From an uncultured Flavonifractor sp. (GTDB taxonomy: Bacteria > Bacillota > Clostridia > Oscillospirales > Oscillospiraceae): a DNA stretch of 19,662 nt. Numbering within the stretch: the stretch's first letter is position 1; each line of letters starts with the position of its first letter. The notes beneath the pieces are model-generated. The model had not been told where the DNA came from. It did no database searches and worked only from the letters and a program-made list of their open reading frames with translations. This document shows, one piece after another, positions 6,848 through 16,737 of the stretch. The translations under genes and the position numbers were made by a program. The stretch is taken from NCBI GenBank assembly GCA_910585415.1, contig CAJUDT010000044.1, forward strand, positions 1 through 19,662. The letters are read 5' to 3'.

Positions 6848-7726
6848 ATGAACAGCGCCATCATCAAAACCCAAAATCTACGCTTTTCCTACACCGCCGC
6901 CGAACCCCCGGCCCCGGTGGTGCTGGACGGGGTGGATTTGGAAATCGAGGCGGGGAGCTTTGTGGCGGTGCTGGGGCACAACGGCTCCGGCAAGTCCACC
7001 TTAGCCAAGCACATGAACGCCATCCTCCTGCCCTCCGGCGGCAAGGTCTATGTGGACGGCATCGACACCGTGGACGAGGACCGGCTTTTGGACATTCGCC
7101 GGACGGTGGGCATGGTCTTTCAAAATCCGGACAATCAAATCGTCGCCAACGTAGTAGAGGAAGATGTGGCCTTCGCCCCGGAAAACCTGGGCGTACCCCC
7201 CGCCGAGATTCGGGAGCGGGTGGACAAGGCCCTGAAGCAGGTGGGTATGTACCAGTACCGGGAGCACGCCCCCCACCTGCTCTCCGGCGGGCAGAAGCAG
7301 CGGGTGGCCATCGCCGGGGTCATCGCCATGGCCCCCCGGTGCATCGTGCTGGACGAGCCCACCGCCATGCTGGACCCCATCGGCCGGTCGGAGGTTTTGC
7401 GGACCATCAAGGACCTGAACCGCGCCGCCGGGGTAACCGTGGTGCTCATCACCCACCATATGGACGAGGCCGCCCAGGCGGACCGGCTGGTGGTCATGTC
7501 CGGCGGGCACATCATTGCCGACGGCCCCCCCAGGGAGGTCTTTCAGCGGGTGGAGGACCTGAAGGCCGTGGGCCTCACGGTCCCCGAGACCACCGAGCTT
7601 TTATGGCAGCTCCGCCAGGAGGGCCTGGACGTGCCCCTGGACGCCCTCACCGACGAGGAGTGCGCCCAGGCGCTGTACGGCCTGCTGTGCGGAGAAGCCC
7701 GCCCCGAAAACCATCAAAGCCAGTAA
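6848..7726 (+). CDS. ecfA1: ECF transporter ATP-binding protein EcfA1
   Basis: A 292-residue ABC ATPase, one of the two nucleotide-binding subunits of the energy-coupling factor module that powers uptake of vitamins and metal ions by interchangeable S components. Walker A GHNGSGKST (43-51), Q-loop VFQNPDNQ with Q92, signature LSGGQKQRVAIAG (145-157), Walker B IVLDEP (166-171) and switch H203 are all intact. The FQNPDNQ motif and the order before a second ATPase and EcfT identify it as EcfA1. The ATG at 6848 has GAGGT upstream and leaves a 1-nt gap after the membrane gene; a GTG at 6839 in frame would overlap that gene's end and is too close to a Shine-Dalgarno. Confidence 0.96.
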   Translation: MNSAIIKTQNLRFSYTAAEPPAPVVLDGVDLEIEAGSFVAVLGHNGSGKSTLAKHMNAILLPSGGKVYVDGIDTVDEDRLLDIRRTVGMVFQNPDNQIVANVVEEDVAFAPENLGVPPAEIRERVDKALKQVGMYQYREHAPHLLSGGQKQRVAIAGVIAMAPRCIVLDEPTAMLDPIGRSEVLRTIKDLNRAAGVTVVLITHHMDEAAQADRLVVMSGGHIIADGPPREVFQRVEDLKAVGLTVPETTELLWQLRQEGLDVPLDALTDEECAQALYGLLCGEARPENHQSQ

Positions 7727-7777
7727 TTGGACGTGACCCCACAGGCACGTACCACCTTAGGTAAAGGACTGACGCCA

Positions 7778-8659
7778 TTGGAACCGATTATTCAGACCGA
7801 ACAGCTCACCCACATCTACTCCGCCGGGACCCCCTTTGAGCGGACCGCCCTGGAGGGGGTGGACTTCTCCGCCAGCCGGGGGGAATACCTGGGCATCATC
7901 GGACACACCGGCTCCGGGAAATCCACCCTCATCCAGCACCTGAACGGCCTGCTGAAGCCCACCTCCGGCCGGGTGCTCTTTGAGGGCAAGGACATCTGGG
8001 AGACCAAGGAGCGCACCCGCCAGACCCGCTTTCAGGTGGGGCTGGTGTTCCAGTACCCAGAATACCAGCTCTTTGAGGAAACCGTCTACAAGGACATCTC
8101 CTTCGGCCCGAAAAATATGGGGCTGGACGAGGGGGAAATCGACCGCCGGGTGCGGCAGGCCGCCCAGTTCGTGGGCCTCAAGGACGCGGTGCTGGAGCAC
8201 TCCCCTTTTGAACTCTCCGGCGGGCAGAAGCGCCGGGTCGCCATCGCCGGCGTAATTGCCATGGAGCCCTCGGTACTCATACTGGACGAGCCCACCGCCG
8301 GGCTGGACCCGGTGGGGGTGGAGAGCATTTTAGAGAACATCCGCGCCTACCACACCGCCAAAAACGCCACCATCATCCTCGTCTCCCACTCCATGGAGGA
8401 GGTGGCCCGGACGGTGGACCGGCTGGTGGTGGTGGACGACGGGCGCCTCCCCTTCTCCGGTCCCCCCAGGGATGTGTTTACCCATGGGGAGGAACTGGAG
8501 CGCATGGGACTGGGCGTGCCCGCCGTGACCCGGGTGTTCCACCGCCTGCGGGCGCTGGGGGCGGATCTGGACCCCTCGGTGTACACCGTGGAGCAGGCCA
8601 AGGCCGTGCTTCTGGACGCCCTGAAGCGCCGGAGCGGCGCGGGAAAGGGGGAGAGCTGA
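7778..8659 (+). CDS. ecfA2: ECF transporter ATP-binding protein EcfA2
   Basis: A 293-residue ABC ATPase, partner of EcfA1 in the heterodimeric motor of the ECF transporter. Walker A GHTGSGKST (42-50), Q-loop VFQYPEYQ with Q92, signature LSGGQKRRVAIAG (146-158), Walker B LILDEP (167-172) and switch H204 are intact; FQYPEYQLF is typical of EcfA2. The frame is open back to 7727, but the TTG at 7778 is chosen because GTAAAGGA lies 9 nt before it and the protein then starts as homologues do (MEPIIQTEQLTHIY). A GTG at 7733 is the alternative. The stop at 8659 directly abuts the ATG of ecfT. Confidence 0.95.
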   Translation: MEPIIQTEQLTHIYSAGTPFERTALEGVDFSASRGEYLGIIGHTGSGKSTLIQHLNGLLKPTSGRVLFEGKDIWETKERTRQTRFQVGLVFQYPEYQLFEETVYKDISFGPKNMGLDEGEIDRRVRQAAQFVGLKDAVLEHSPFELSGGQKRRVAIAGVIAMEPSVLILDEPTAGLDPVGVESILENIRAYHTAKNATIILVSHSMEEVARTVDRLVVVDDGRLPFSGPPRDVFTHGEELERMGLGVPAVTRVFHRLRALGADLDPSVYTVEQAKAVLLDALKRRSGAGKGES

Positions 8660-9472
8660 ATGGCCTTGAAGGACATCACTCTGGGGCAGTATTTCCCCGG
8701 AAATACCATCCTCCACCGGCTGGACCCCCGCACCAAGCTCCTGTGTACCATCGCCTATATCGTGGCTCTGTTCCTGGCCAAGCATCTGGTCTCCTACCTG
8801 CTGCTGATGGCCGTGCTGGCAGGGCTGATTCTCGTCTCCAAGGTGGGGGCCAAGGCGGTATTTCGGGGAATGCGGCCCATTTTGTTCATCATCGTCTTTA
8901 CCGCCGTGCTCAACCTCTTTTACACCCCCGGCCAGGGGGAGCCTCTGGCCTCCTTCTGGGTGTTCAACATCTACACCGAGGGCATCTGGGCGGCGGTGTT
9001 CATGATTCTGCGGATTGCGATGCTGATTACCTGCACCTTCCTGCTGACCTACACCACCTCCCCCATCCTGCTCACCGACGGGCTGGAAACCCTTATGGGA
9101 CCCCTGAAGGTCCTCCATGTGCCCGTCCACGAGCTGGCTATGATGATGTCCATCGCCCTGCGGTTCATCCCCACGCTCATTGAGGAAACCGACAAAATCA
9201 TGTCCGCCCAGAAGGCCCGCGGGGCCGACTTTGAAACCGGCGGCCTCATGCAGAAGGCCAAGGCCCTCATTCCCCTGCTGGTCCCCCTGTTCATCTCCGC
9301 CTTCCGCCGGGCCGACGAGCTGGCGGTGGCCATGGAGTGCCGGTGCTACCACGGCGGCGGGGGGCGCACCCGAATGCGGGTGCTCAAGCTCCGGGGGGCC
9401 GATATCGCCGCCCTGACCGGCGCGGCGGCTCTCTGCGTGCTCGTTGTGGTCCTGGGCCGGTTTGGGCTGTAA
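8660..9472 (+). CDS. ecfT: ECF transporter transmembrane component EcfT
   Basis: A 270-residue membrane protein that couples EcfA1A2 ATP hydrolysis to S-component toppling. It has the family start (LGQYFPGNTILHRLDPRTK, 8-26), several membrane helices (~27-60, 72-90, 108-131, 203-215, 246-268) and the two cytoplasmic coupling helices: AQKARG (183-188) and AMECRCY (224-230). The second motif has Cys where Ala is usual before the key Arg (R228), a mild substitution. It starts in the codon after the ecfA2 stop, and its Shine-Dalgarno (AAAGGGGGAG) is inside ecfA2, so the two are translationally coupled. The substrate is unknown because no S component is nearby. Confidence 0.95.
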   Translation: MALKDITLGQYFPGNTILHRLDPRTKLLCTIAYIVALFLAKHLVSYLLLMAVLAGLILVSKVGAKAVFRGMRPILFIIVFTAVLNLFYTPGQGEPLASFWVFNIYTEGIWAAVFMILRIAMLITCTFLLTYTTSPILLTDGLETLMGPLKVLHVPVHELAMMMSIALRFIPTLIEETDKIMSAQKARGADFETGGLMQKAKALIPLLVPLFISAFRRADELAVAMECRCYHGGGGRTRMRVLKLRGADIAALTGAAALCVLVVVLGRFGL

Positions 9473-9515
9473 CGACAGACATTTTAAGAAAAATTAAATG
9501 TGAGCTTAAAGATTT

Positions 9516-10283
9516 ATGAGAAATATCGCGTTACGATTGATGTACGTGGGCACCGCCTATCACGGCTGGCAGGTCCAAAAGAACGCCGTCTCCGTGGCGG
9601 AGACCCTGGAGCGCTCCCTGGCCCTGGTGGTGGGCCACCCGGTCAAGTGTACCGGCGCGGGCCGCACCGACGCGGGGGTTCACGCGGAGACTTATGTCGC
9701 CAATTTCCGCACGAGCTCCCGTATCCCCTGCGACCGGCTTCCCCTGGCGGTGAACACCCGCCTGCCCGACGACATTGTGGTGGTGGAGGCCGTCCAGGTC
9801 CCGGAGGACTTCAACGCCATCGGCTCCTGCCTCCGCAAGGAGTACACCTACCGTATCTATAATTCCCGCATCCGCAACGCCTTCTATGTGGACCGGGCCT
9901 GGTTCTACCCCAAGCACCTGGACGAGACGGTGATGCAGCGCGCGGCCTCCCATTTCGTGGGCACCCACGACTTTAAGGCCGTCCAGTCGGTGGGCACCCA
10001 GGTGCGCTCCACCGTGCGCACGGTCCACTACTTTTCCATTGCCCGCTCCGGCGATTTGATTGAATGCCGGGTGTGCGCCAACGGCTTTTTGTACAACATG
10101 GTGCGGGCCATGGTGGGCACCTGCGTCTACGCCGCCGAGGGCAAGTTCTCCCCCGACGCGGTCCCCGGCATTCTGGACGGCCGCAGCCGCACCGCCGCCG
10201 GGCCCACCGTGCCGCCGGGGGGACTGTACATGACAAAATTATGGTACCCGGAGGAAGTCCTATCCTTCCCATCAGGAGCATAG
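9516..10283 (+). CDS. truA: tRNA pseudouridine(38-40) synthase
   Basis: A complete 255-residue TruA, which isomerises uridines 38-40 in the tRNA anticodon stem-loop. The catalytic Asp is D52 in GAGRTDAGVHA (47-57). Other family landmarks are YHGWQ (15-19), LRKEYTYRI (106-114), GTHDFKAV (149-156), ANGFLYNMVR (188-197) and the C-terminal AGPTVPPGGLYM segment (228-239). The start is weakly signposted (no AGGAGG; the 43-nt gap after ecfT holds an AT-rich imperfect hairpin, ACATTTTAA/TTAAATGT at 9479-9501), but MRNIALRLMYVGTAYHGWQ aligns with family N-termini. Its position after ecfT is the conserved Firmicutes order; the rplM-rpsI pair that often follows is not here. Confidence 0.96.
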   Translation: MRNIALRLMYVGTAYHGWQVQKNAVSVAETLERSLALVVGHPVKCTGAGRTDAGVHAETYVANFRTSSRIPCDRLPLAVNTRLPDDIVVVEAVQVPEDFNAIGSCLRKEYTYRIYNSRIRNAFYVDRAWFYPKHLDETVMQRAASHFVGTHDFKAVQSVGTQVRSTVRTVHYFSIARSGDLIECRVCANGFLYNMVRAMVGTCVYAAEGKFSPDAVPGILDGRSRTAAGPTVPPGGLYMTKLWYPEEVLSFPSGA

Positions 10284-10284
10284 C

Positions 10285-11490
10285 ATGGAAGTAATCATCG
10301 GGGGCAAGGGCGCGCCGCCTCCCCCTAAGAAACAACCGAATCTGCTGGTACGGCTGCTGGCCTTTCTGCTGACCCTGGCGCTGATGCTGGGGGCGGTGGC
10401 CCTGGTGGCCCACCGGGATAAGCTCAACTTCGACGCCCTCAAGCGCTGGTACTCCTATCGGGATTTGACCAAGAGCGAGAGCGGGCAGGCTGGGACCTTT
10501 TCCTTTGACGGGAGCCCCTCCGACCCCTGCGCCAGCCTGGAGGGGGACCTTCTCACCTGCTCCACGGGGGCGGGCATCCGGCTCTATTCCCAGGGGGGCG
10601 CACTGCTGTTCCACCGGGCGGTGACCCTCTCCCATCCCTCTGTGGAGTCCTCTGGCCGGTACGGCCTTGTGTACGACGTGGGGGGCCGGGACCTCTACCT
10701 CTATTCGGAGCGGACGGAGACATACACTTCTTCTCTGCCTCTGGGGCAGACCCTCCTTTCCGCCCGGGTCAACCAACACGGCTGGCTGGCGGTGGTCAGC
10801 CAGGAGAGCGGCCACAAGGGGGCGGTCACCGTCTACAACGGCGGGCATGAGGCGGTCATGGGGGTGCACCTGTCCAACCGCTTTGTGCTGGATGCGGTGG
10901 TATCCCCGGACAGCCGCTCAGCGGCGGTGCTCACCGCGGGGCTGGAGGACGGCGTGTTTCAATGCTGGCTGGACCTCTACCGCCTGGACCGCACCGACCG
11001 CACCGCAGAGGACAACGCCCCCGACTGGAGCTGCTCTCTGGGCAACAACGCCGTTCTAAGCCTGCGCTGGGACGGGGACGGCATCTGGGCTCTGGGGGAA
11101 TCCGGACTGTCCCTGGTGTCCTCCGACGGGGAGCTGGCCGGGTCCTACGCCTACGACGGGACCCATTTGAAGGACTTTTCCCTGGAGGGGGAGGGCTCCG
11201 CCGCCCTGCTGCTGGGAAAATACCGGGCGGGGAGCGACGCCCGTCTGGTGCTGCTCACCCCTCAGGGGGAGGTCCAGGCCCAGCTGGAGCTTCATGAGCA
11301 GGTTCTCTCCCTCTCCTCCGCCGGGCGGTATACGGCGGTGCTCACCGCCGACCGGCTGGACATCTACGACCAGAATCTGGAGCTCTACGCCTCCCTCACC
11401 GGCACCCAGGGGGCCCGGCAGGTGATGCAGCGCTCCGACGGCTCCGCCCTGCTCCTGCGGGTGGGTCTGGCCCAGCTCTATGTACCCTGA
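10285..11490 (+). CDS. DUF5711-family membrane-anchored beta-propeller-like protein
   Basis: A 401-residue protein with a short Pro-rich cytoplasmic tail (PPPPKKQP, 11-18), one membrane helix (~20-42) and a large extracytoplasmic domain of short beta-strand repeats. Repeating units such as GIRLYSQGGALLF (96-108), DLYLYSERTETY (135-146), GLSLVSSDGELAGSY and RLVLLTPQGEVQAQL look like the blades of a WD40/PQQ-type propeller. The overall layout matches DUF5711 proteins of Clostridia, whose function is unknown. The ATG overlaps the end of truA by a 1-nt gap, with AGGAG inside the truA coding end, so it is cotranslated with the operon. The neighbouring cvpA and pgsA suggest an envelope context only. 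Confidence 0.75.
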   Translation: MEVIIGGKGAPPPPKKQPNLLVRLLAFLLTLALMLGAVALVAHRDKLNFDALKRWYSYRDLTKSESGQAGTFSFDGSPSDPCASLEGDLLTCSTGAGIRLYSQGGALLFHRAVTLSHPSVESSGRYGLVYDVGGRDLYLYSERTETYTSSLPLGQTLLSARVNQHGWLAVVSQESGHKGAVTVYNGGHEAVMGVHLSNRFVLDAVVSPDSRSAAVLTAGLEDGVFQCWLDLYRLDRTDRTAEDNAPDWSCSLGNNAVLSLRWDGDGIWALGESGLSLVSSDGELAGSYAYDGTHLKDFSLEGEGSAALLLGKYRAGSDARLVLLTPQGEVQAQLELHEQVLSLSSAGRYTAVLTADRLDIYDQNLELYASLTGTQGARQVMQRSDGSALLLRVGLAQLYVP

Positions 11491-11519
11491 CATTTTTTCC
11501 ATCTGTTTGGAGGAACCTC

Positions 11520-12221
11520 ATGGCATATCTAGTATTTGACCTGATAATTCTCATACTCCTGGCCGCGTTTGCCATCCGGGGGGCCGCACGGGGGCTGGTC
11601 TTTTCCCTGTGCTCCCTTCTGGCGGTGGCGGTGGCCTTTGTGGGGGCGGGCATCGCGGCCCGCACCCTCTCCCCCATGGTGGCCCAGGCCCTGGAGCCCA
11701 AAATCGCCGCCGCCATCGAGGAGCAGCTGGAGGAATCCCTTCGCACCCAGGTGCAGCAGGGCCAGCAGGCCGCTCTGACCCTGAAGGACATCCCCCTGGA
11801 AGGGGTTCTGGACCTTCTGCGGGAAATGGGCGTCTATGACAGCCTCATTGACAAGGTGGACCAGGCGGTGGAGGAAGGGCTGACCCATGCGGCGGCCTCC
11901 GCTGCGGCCAAGGTCGCCGCCGCCCTGGCCCAGTCTGCGGCCTATCAGATTCTGTTCGCCGTGAGCTTCGTCCTGCTGATGGCCCTCTGGCAGGTGGTCA
12001 GCCGTGTGCTGGATCTGGTATCCAAACTGCCGGTGCTGGACACCCTAAATAAATCCATGGGGGCCCTCTTCGGCCTGCTCCAGGCGGGGGTCATTGTGTG
12101 CATCCTGGCCTGGCTGCTGCGCTTCGGCAATCTGGTAGACCAGGAGACGGTCCAAAAAACCGTCCTGCTCCGCTTCTTCATGGACTTCAATCCGCTGGCC
12201 CTGCTGGGCGCCCTCTCCTGA
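11520..12221 (+). CDS. CvpA-family membrane protein
   Basis: A 233-residue membrane protein of the CvpA (colicin V production) family; members are linked to envelope homeostasis, but the molecular role is unclear. It has an N-terminal hydrophobic pair of helices (~3-19 and 25-46) with the family RGAARGL turn (20-26), a long amphipathic Ala/Gln/Glu-rich insert (~50-140), then two helices (~141-162 and 182-201). The second carries the conserved LNKSMGALFGLLQAG segment (176-190). The insert is longer than in minimal CvpA proteins (~160-180 aa), as is usual in Clostridia. A good GGAGG lies 8 nt before the ATG. Confidence 0.82.
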   Translation: MAYLVFDLIILILLAAFAIRGAARGLVFSLCSLLAVAVAFVGAGIAARTLSPMVAQALEPKIAAAIEEQLEESLRTQVQQGQQAALTLKDIPLEGVLDLLREMGVYDSLIDKVDQAVEEGLTHAAASAAAKVAAALAQSAAYQILFAVSFVLLMALWQVVSRVLDLVSKLPVLDTLNKSMGALFGLLQAGVIVCILAWLLRFGNLVDQETVQKTVLLRFFMDFNPLALLGALS

Positions 12222-12257
12222 CCCCCCTGCCAACCAAAGAAAATCAGGTGAAATTTT

Positions 12258-12782
12258 ATGACCATCCCCAATCTGCTCTCCCTCTTCCGGCTGCTTTTGG
12301 TGCCGGTGTTCCCGCTGGTCTTTTTCCAGTCCTGGCCCAACGCCCGGCAATGGGCGGTCCTCATCTATCTGGTGGCCTTTCTGACCGACATTGCCGACGG
12401 CTGGATCGCCCGGCATTTCAACCAGATCACCCCCCTGGGCCGGGTGCTGGACCCCCTGGCCGACAAGCTCATGACCTTTGTGGTCATTCTCTGCATCACC
12501 ATAGAGGGCATCATCCCCCTCTGGACGGTGGCCGTCTTTTTCTGTAAGGAGCTGGCAATGGCCATCGGCAGTCTGGCCATGTACCACAAGCTGGGGGACG
12601 TCATCTCCGCCAACTGGCTGGGTAAGGCGGCCACAGGGGTGTTTTTCGTGGTGTGCGTCCTGCTGGTGCTCTTCCCCGCCATTCCCCGGCCCTGGGCCAC
12701 GGGGCTGATTTCTGTGGCTCTGGCTATGACCATCGCCGCGTTTTTAAGCTATCTCTTTCAGTATATGAAATTACTGCGGTAG
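12258..12782 (+). CDS. pgsA: CDP-diacylglycerol-glycerol-3-phosphate 3-phosphatidyltransferase
   Basis: A 174-residue integral membrane CDP-alcohol phosphotransferase. The catalytic signature D-x2-D-G-x2-A-R-x8-G-x3-D-x3-D is complete: D44, D47, G48, A51, R52, G61, D65 and D69. Four to six membrane helices surround it. Sequence and size fit PgsA, which makes phosphatidylglycerol phosphate from CDP-diacylglycerol and glycerol 3-phosphate, the committed step to phosphatidylglycerol and cardiolipin; a different alcohol acceptor cannot be fully excluded. The ATG follows AGGTGA. It is the last gene of the closely packed run, 36 nt after the CvpA-family gene, and 129 nt separate it from the Clp gene. 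Confidence 0.9.
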   Translation: MTIPNLLSLFRLLLVPVFPLVFFQSWPNARQWAVLIYLVAFLTDIADGWIARHFNQITPLGRVLDPLADKLMTFVVILCITIEGIIPLWTVAVFFCKELAMAIGSLAMYHKLGDVISANWLGKAATGVFFVVCVLLVLFPAIPRPWATGLISVALAMTIAAFLSYLFQYMKLLR

Positions 12783-12839
12783 GAAAATGGAGTTGATTCA
12801 TACCCAGTTCATAATTTCGGATTAAAATCATTTCTTCAA

Positions 12840-12891
12840 GGGGATCGCTTCCCCCATACTCATCGACTACTTCTCCGGGAACCGGTTTCCC
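12840..12891 (+). other. Two short hairpins in the leader of the ClpE-like gene
   Basis: GGGGA/TCCCC (12840-12844, 12850-12854) and GGGAA/TTCCC (12877-12881, 12887-12891), each with a 5-nt loop, precede the AAGGAG at 12896. They are too weak and lack T-runs for terminators. No convincing promoter or CtsR box is seen in 12783-12911, so read-through from the upstream operon is possible. Confidence 0.3.
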
Positions 12892-12911
12892 CCACAAGGA
12901 GCTGACACATA

Positions 12912-15458
<2,547 letters not shown>

Positions 15459-15475
15459 CCCTCCCGTAGACGCGC

Positions 15476-15508
15476 AAGAGCCGCCCTATCATAATGGGGC
15501 GGCTCTTT
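15476..15508 (+). terminator. Terminator of the ClpE-like gene
   Basis: An 11-bp stem AAGAGCCGCCC/GGGCGGCTCTT (15476-15486, 15497-15507) with a 10-nt loop, 17 nt after the stop; the following T-run is short (TTTGAATTTG). Confidence 0.75.
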
Positions 15509-15552
15509 GAATTTGTGTTTCTTGATTCCCTCCAGTAAACGCCAATTTCCTC

Positions 15553-15581
15553 TTGCAATTTGGCGCAAATTGTGGTACATT
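15553..15581 (+). promoter_or_regulatory. Promoter of the MBL-fold lipoprotein gene
   Basis: TTGCAA (15553-15558), 17-nt spacer, TACATT (15576-15581) preceded by TGG (extended -10), about 46 nt upstream of the ATG at 15627. Confidence 0.6.
15556..15572. promoter_or_regulatory. Perfect palindrome across the -35/spacer, candidate operator
   Basis: CAATTTG-GCG-CAAATTG is a perfect 7-3-7 inverted repeat that overlaps the 3' half of the -35 and fills most of the spacer of the promoter at 15553-15581. Binding there would block RNA polymerase. The regulator is unknown. Confidence 0.45.
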
Positions 15582-15626
15582 TGTGCTAGTCAAGTTTTGA
15601 CGGATTTTATAGAAAAGGAGCTGCCT

Positions 15627-16685
15627 ATGAAACACAAATGGACCGCGCTATGGTTGACCCTGGCGCTATTCTGCACCCTGCTGGCCGGCTGTGAGGCCCT
15701 TCAGCCCCCATCCCAGTCCCAAGGGACCGCCCCCAGTCCGGGCGAGACTCTGACCGTTCATTTCATCGACGTGGGACAGGCCGACGCCGCCCTGCTGCTG
15801 TGCGGCGGGGAGACGATGCTCATTGACGGCGGCAATGCGGAGGACAGCAGCCTGCTCGTCTCCTACCTGGAGGACCTGGGGGTGGAGCACCTGGACTATG
15901 TGGTGTGTTCCCACGCCCACGAGGACCATGTGGGCGGCCTCTCCGGCCCCCTGAACACCTGTACCGCCGGGGCGGTGTGGTCCCCCGTCAGCGAGTACAG
16001 CTCCAAGGCCTTCGGCAAGTTCGTCCAGTACGCCGAGGCCCAGGGGCTCTCCCCCGTCTGCCCGGAGGTGGACTCCACCTATAACCTGGGGGACGCCCTG
16101 ATTACAGTCCTGGGCCCCCGTGAGGACTATTCCGACACCAACAACACCTCCATTGTCCTGCGGGTGGATTTCGGGGAAACCTCTTTCCTGTTCACCGGAG
16201 ACATGGAACAGAGCGCTGAGGCCGATTTGGTGGACGCGGGCTGCAATCTGAAGGCCACGGTGTTGAAGGTGGGCCACCACGGAAGCGACACCTCCTCCAG
16301 CTACCGCTTTTTGCGTGAAGTCCTGCCGGAATATGCCGTTATCTCCGTGGGCACCGGGAACTCTTACGGCCACCCCAATGACGAGATTCTCAGCCGCCTC
16401 TACGACGAGGGGGCCGCAGTCTACCGCACCGATTTGCTGGGGAGCATTGTGGCCGTCAGCGACGGTACTACGGTGAATTTTACCACCGGCACCGGCGGCG
16501 GGCCGGATTTGGGCCAGAGGTCGGGGACCTCCAGCGCGGCACATTACATCGGCAACCGCAATTCTCAGGTGTTCCACCTGGAAACCTGCTCCAGCCTGCC
16601 CTCGGAGCAGAACCGGGTGGAGTTCTCCAGCCGGAGCGACGCGGTGGCCCAGGGCTATAAGCCCTGCGGGACCTGCAAACCCTAA
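15627..16685 (+). CDS. ComEC-type metallo-beta-lactamase-fold lipoprotein with C-terminal Ada-like zinc module
   Basis: A 352-residue secreted protein. A lipoprotein signal peptide ends in LLAGC with C22 as the lipidated residue, so it should be anchored outside the membrane. Residues ~41-288 are an MBL fold like the hydrolase domain of ComEC/Rec2: HFIDVGQADA (45-54), HAHEDH (96-101), TGDM with D192, GHHGS (216-220) and H249. Residues ~305-352 match the small Ada-type metal-binding module (YIGNRNSQVFH, then C321, and CGTC with C347/C350). The ComEC channel domain is absent. Extracellular phosphoesterase or nuclease activity is plausible from the family but not shown. The ATG after AAAAGGAG is chosen over upstream in-frame starts, which would bury the signal peptide. 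It has its own promoter and converges with clpB. Confidence 0.88.
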   Translation: MKHKWTALWLTLALFCTLLAGCEALQPPSQSQGTAPSPGETLTVHFIDVGQADAALLLCGGETMLIDGGNAEDSSLLVSYLEDLGVEHLDYVVCSHAHEDHVGGLSGPLNTCTAGAVWSPVSEYSSKAFGKFVQYAEAQGLSPVCPEVDSTYNLGDALITVLGPREDYSDTNNTSIVLRVDFGETSFLFTGDMEQSAEADLVDAGCNLKATVLKVGHHGSDTSSSYRFLREVLPEYAVISVGTGNSYGHPNDEILSRLYDEGAAVYRTDLLGSIVAVSDGTTVNFTTGTGGGPDLGQRSGTSSAAHYIGNRNSQVFHLETCSSLPSEQNRVEFSSRSDAVAQGYKPCGTCKP

Positions 16686-16696
16686 CCCGCAACAAA

Positions 16697-16734
16697 AGAG
16701 CGGGGGGACGAGCCAAAACTCATCCCCCCGCTCT
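16697..16734. terminator. Bidirectional terminator between the lipoprotein gene and clpB
   Basis: A 12-bp stem AGAGCGGGGGGA/TCCCCCCGCTCT (16697-16708, 16723-16734), continued by GAG/CTC after one mismatch. It starts 11 nt after the lipoprotein stop and ends 3 nt from the clpB stop. The minus-strand side has the better T-run (TTTTGTT). Confidence 0.85.
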
Positions 16735-16737
16735 GTC

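Noticed and set aside
9473..9515. AT-rich hairpin between ecfT and truA as a terminator
   Set aside because: Weak A-T stem with a bulge and no T-run after it; the operon order argues for read-through.
12783..12911. CtsR or CIRCE heat-shock operator before either Hsp100 gene
   Set aside because: AGTTGAT and AGTTCAT at 12792-12811 are not CtsR heptads and are spaced 8 nt apart instead of 3; no TTAGCACTC-N9-GAGTGCTAA is present here or at 19366-19662.
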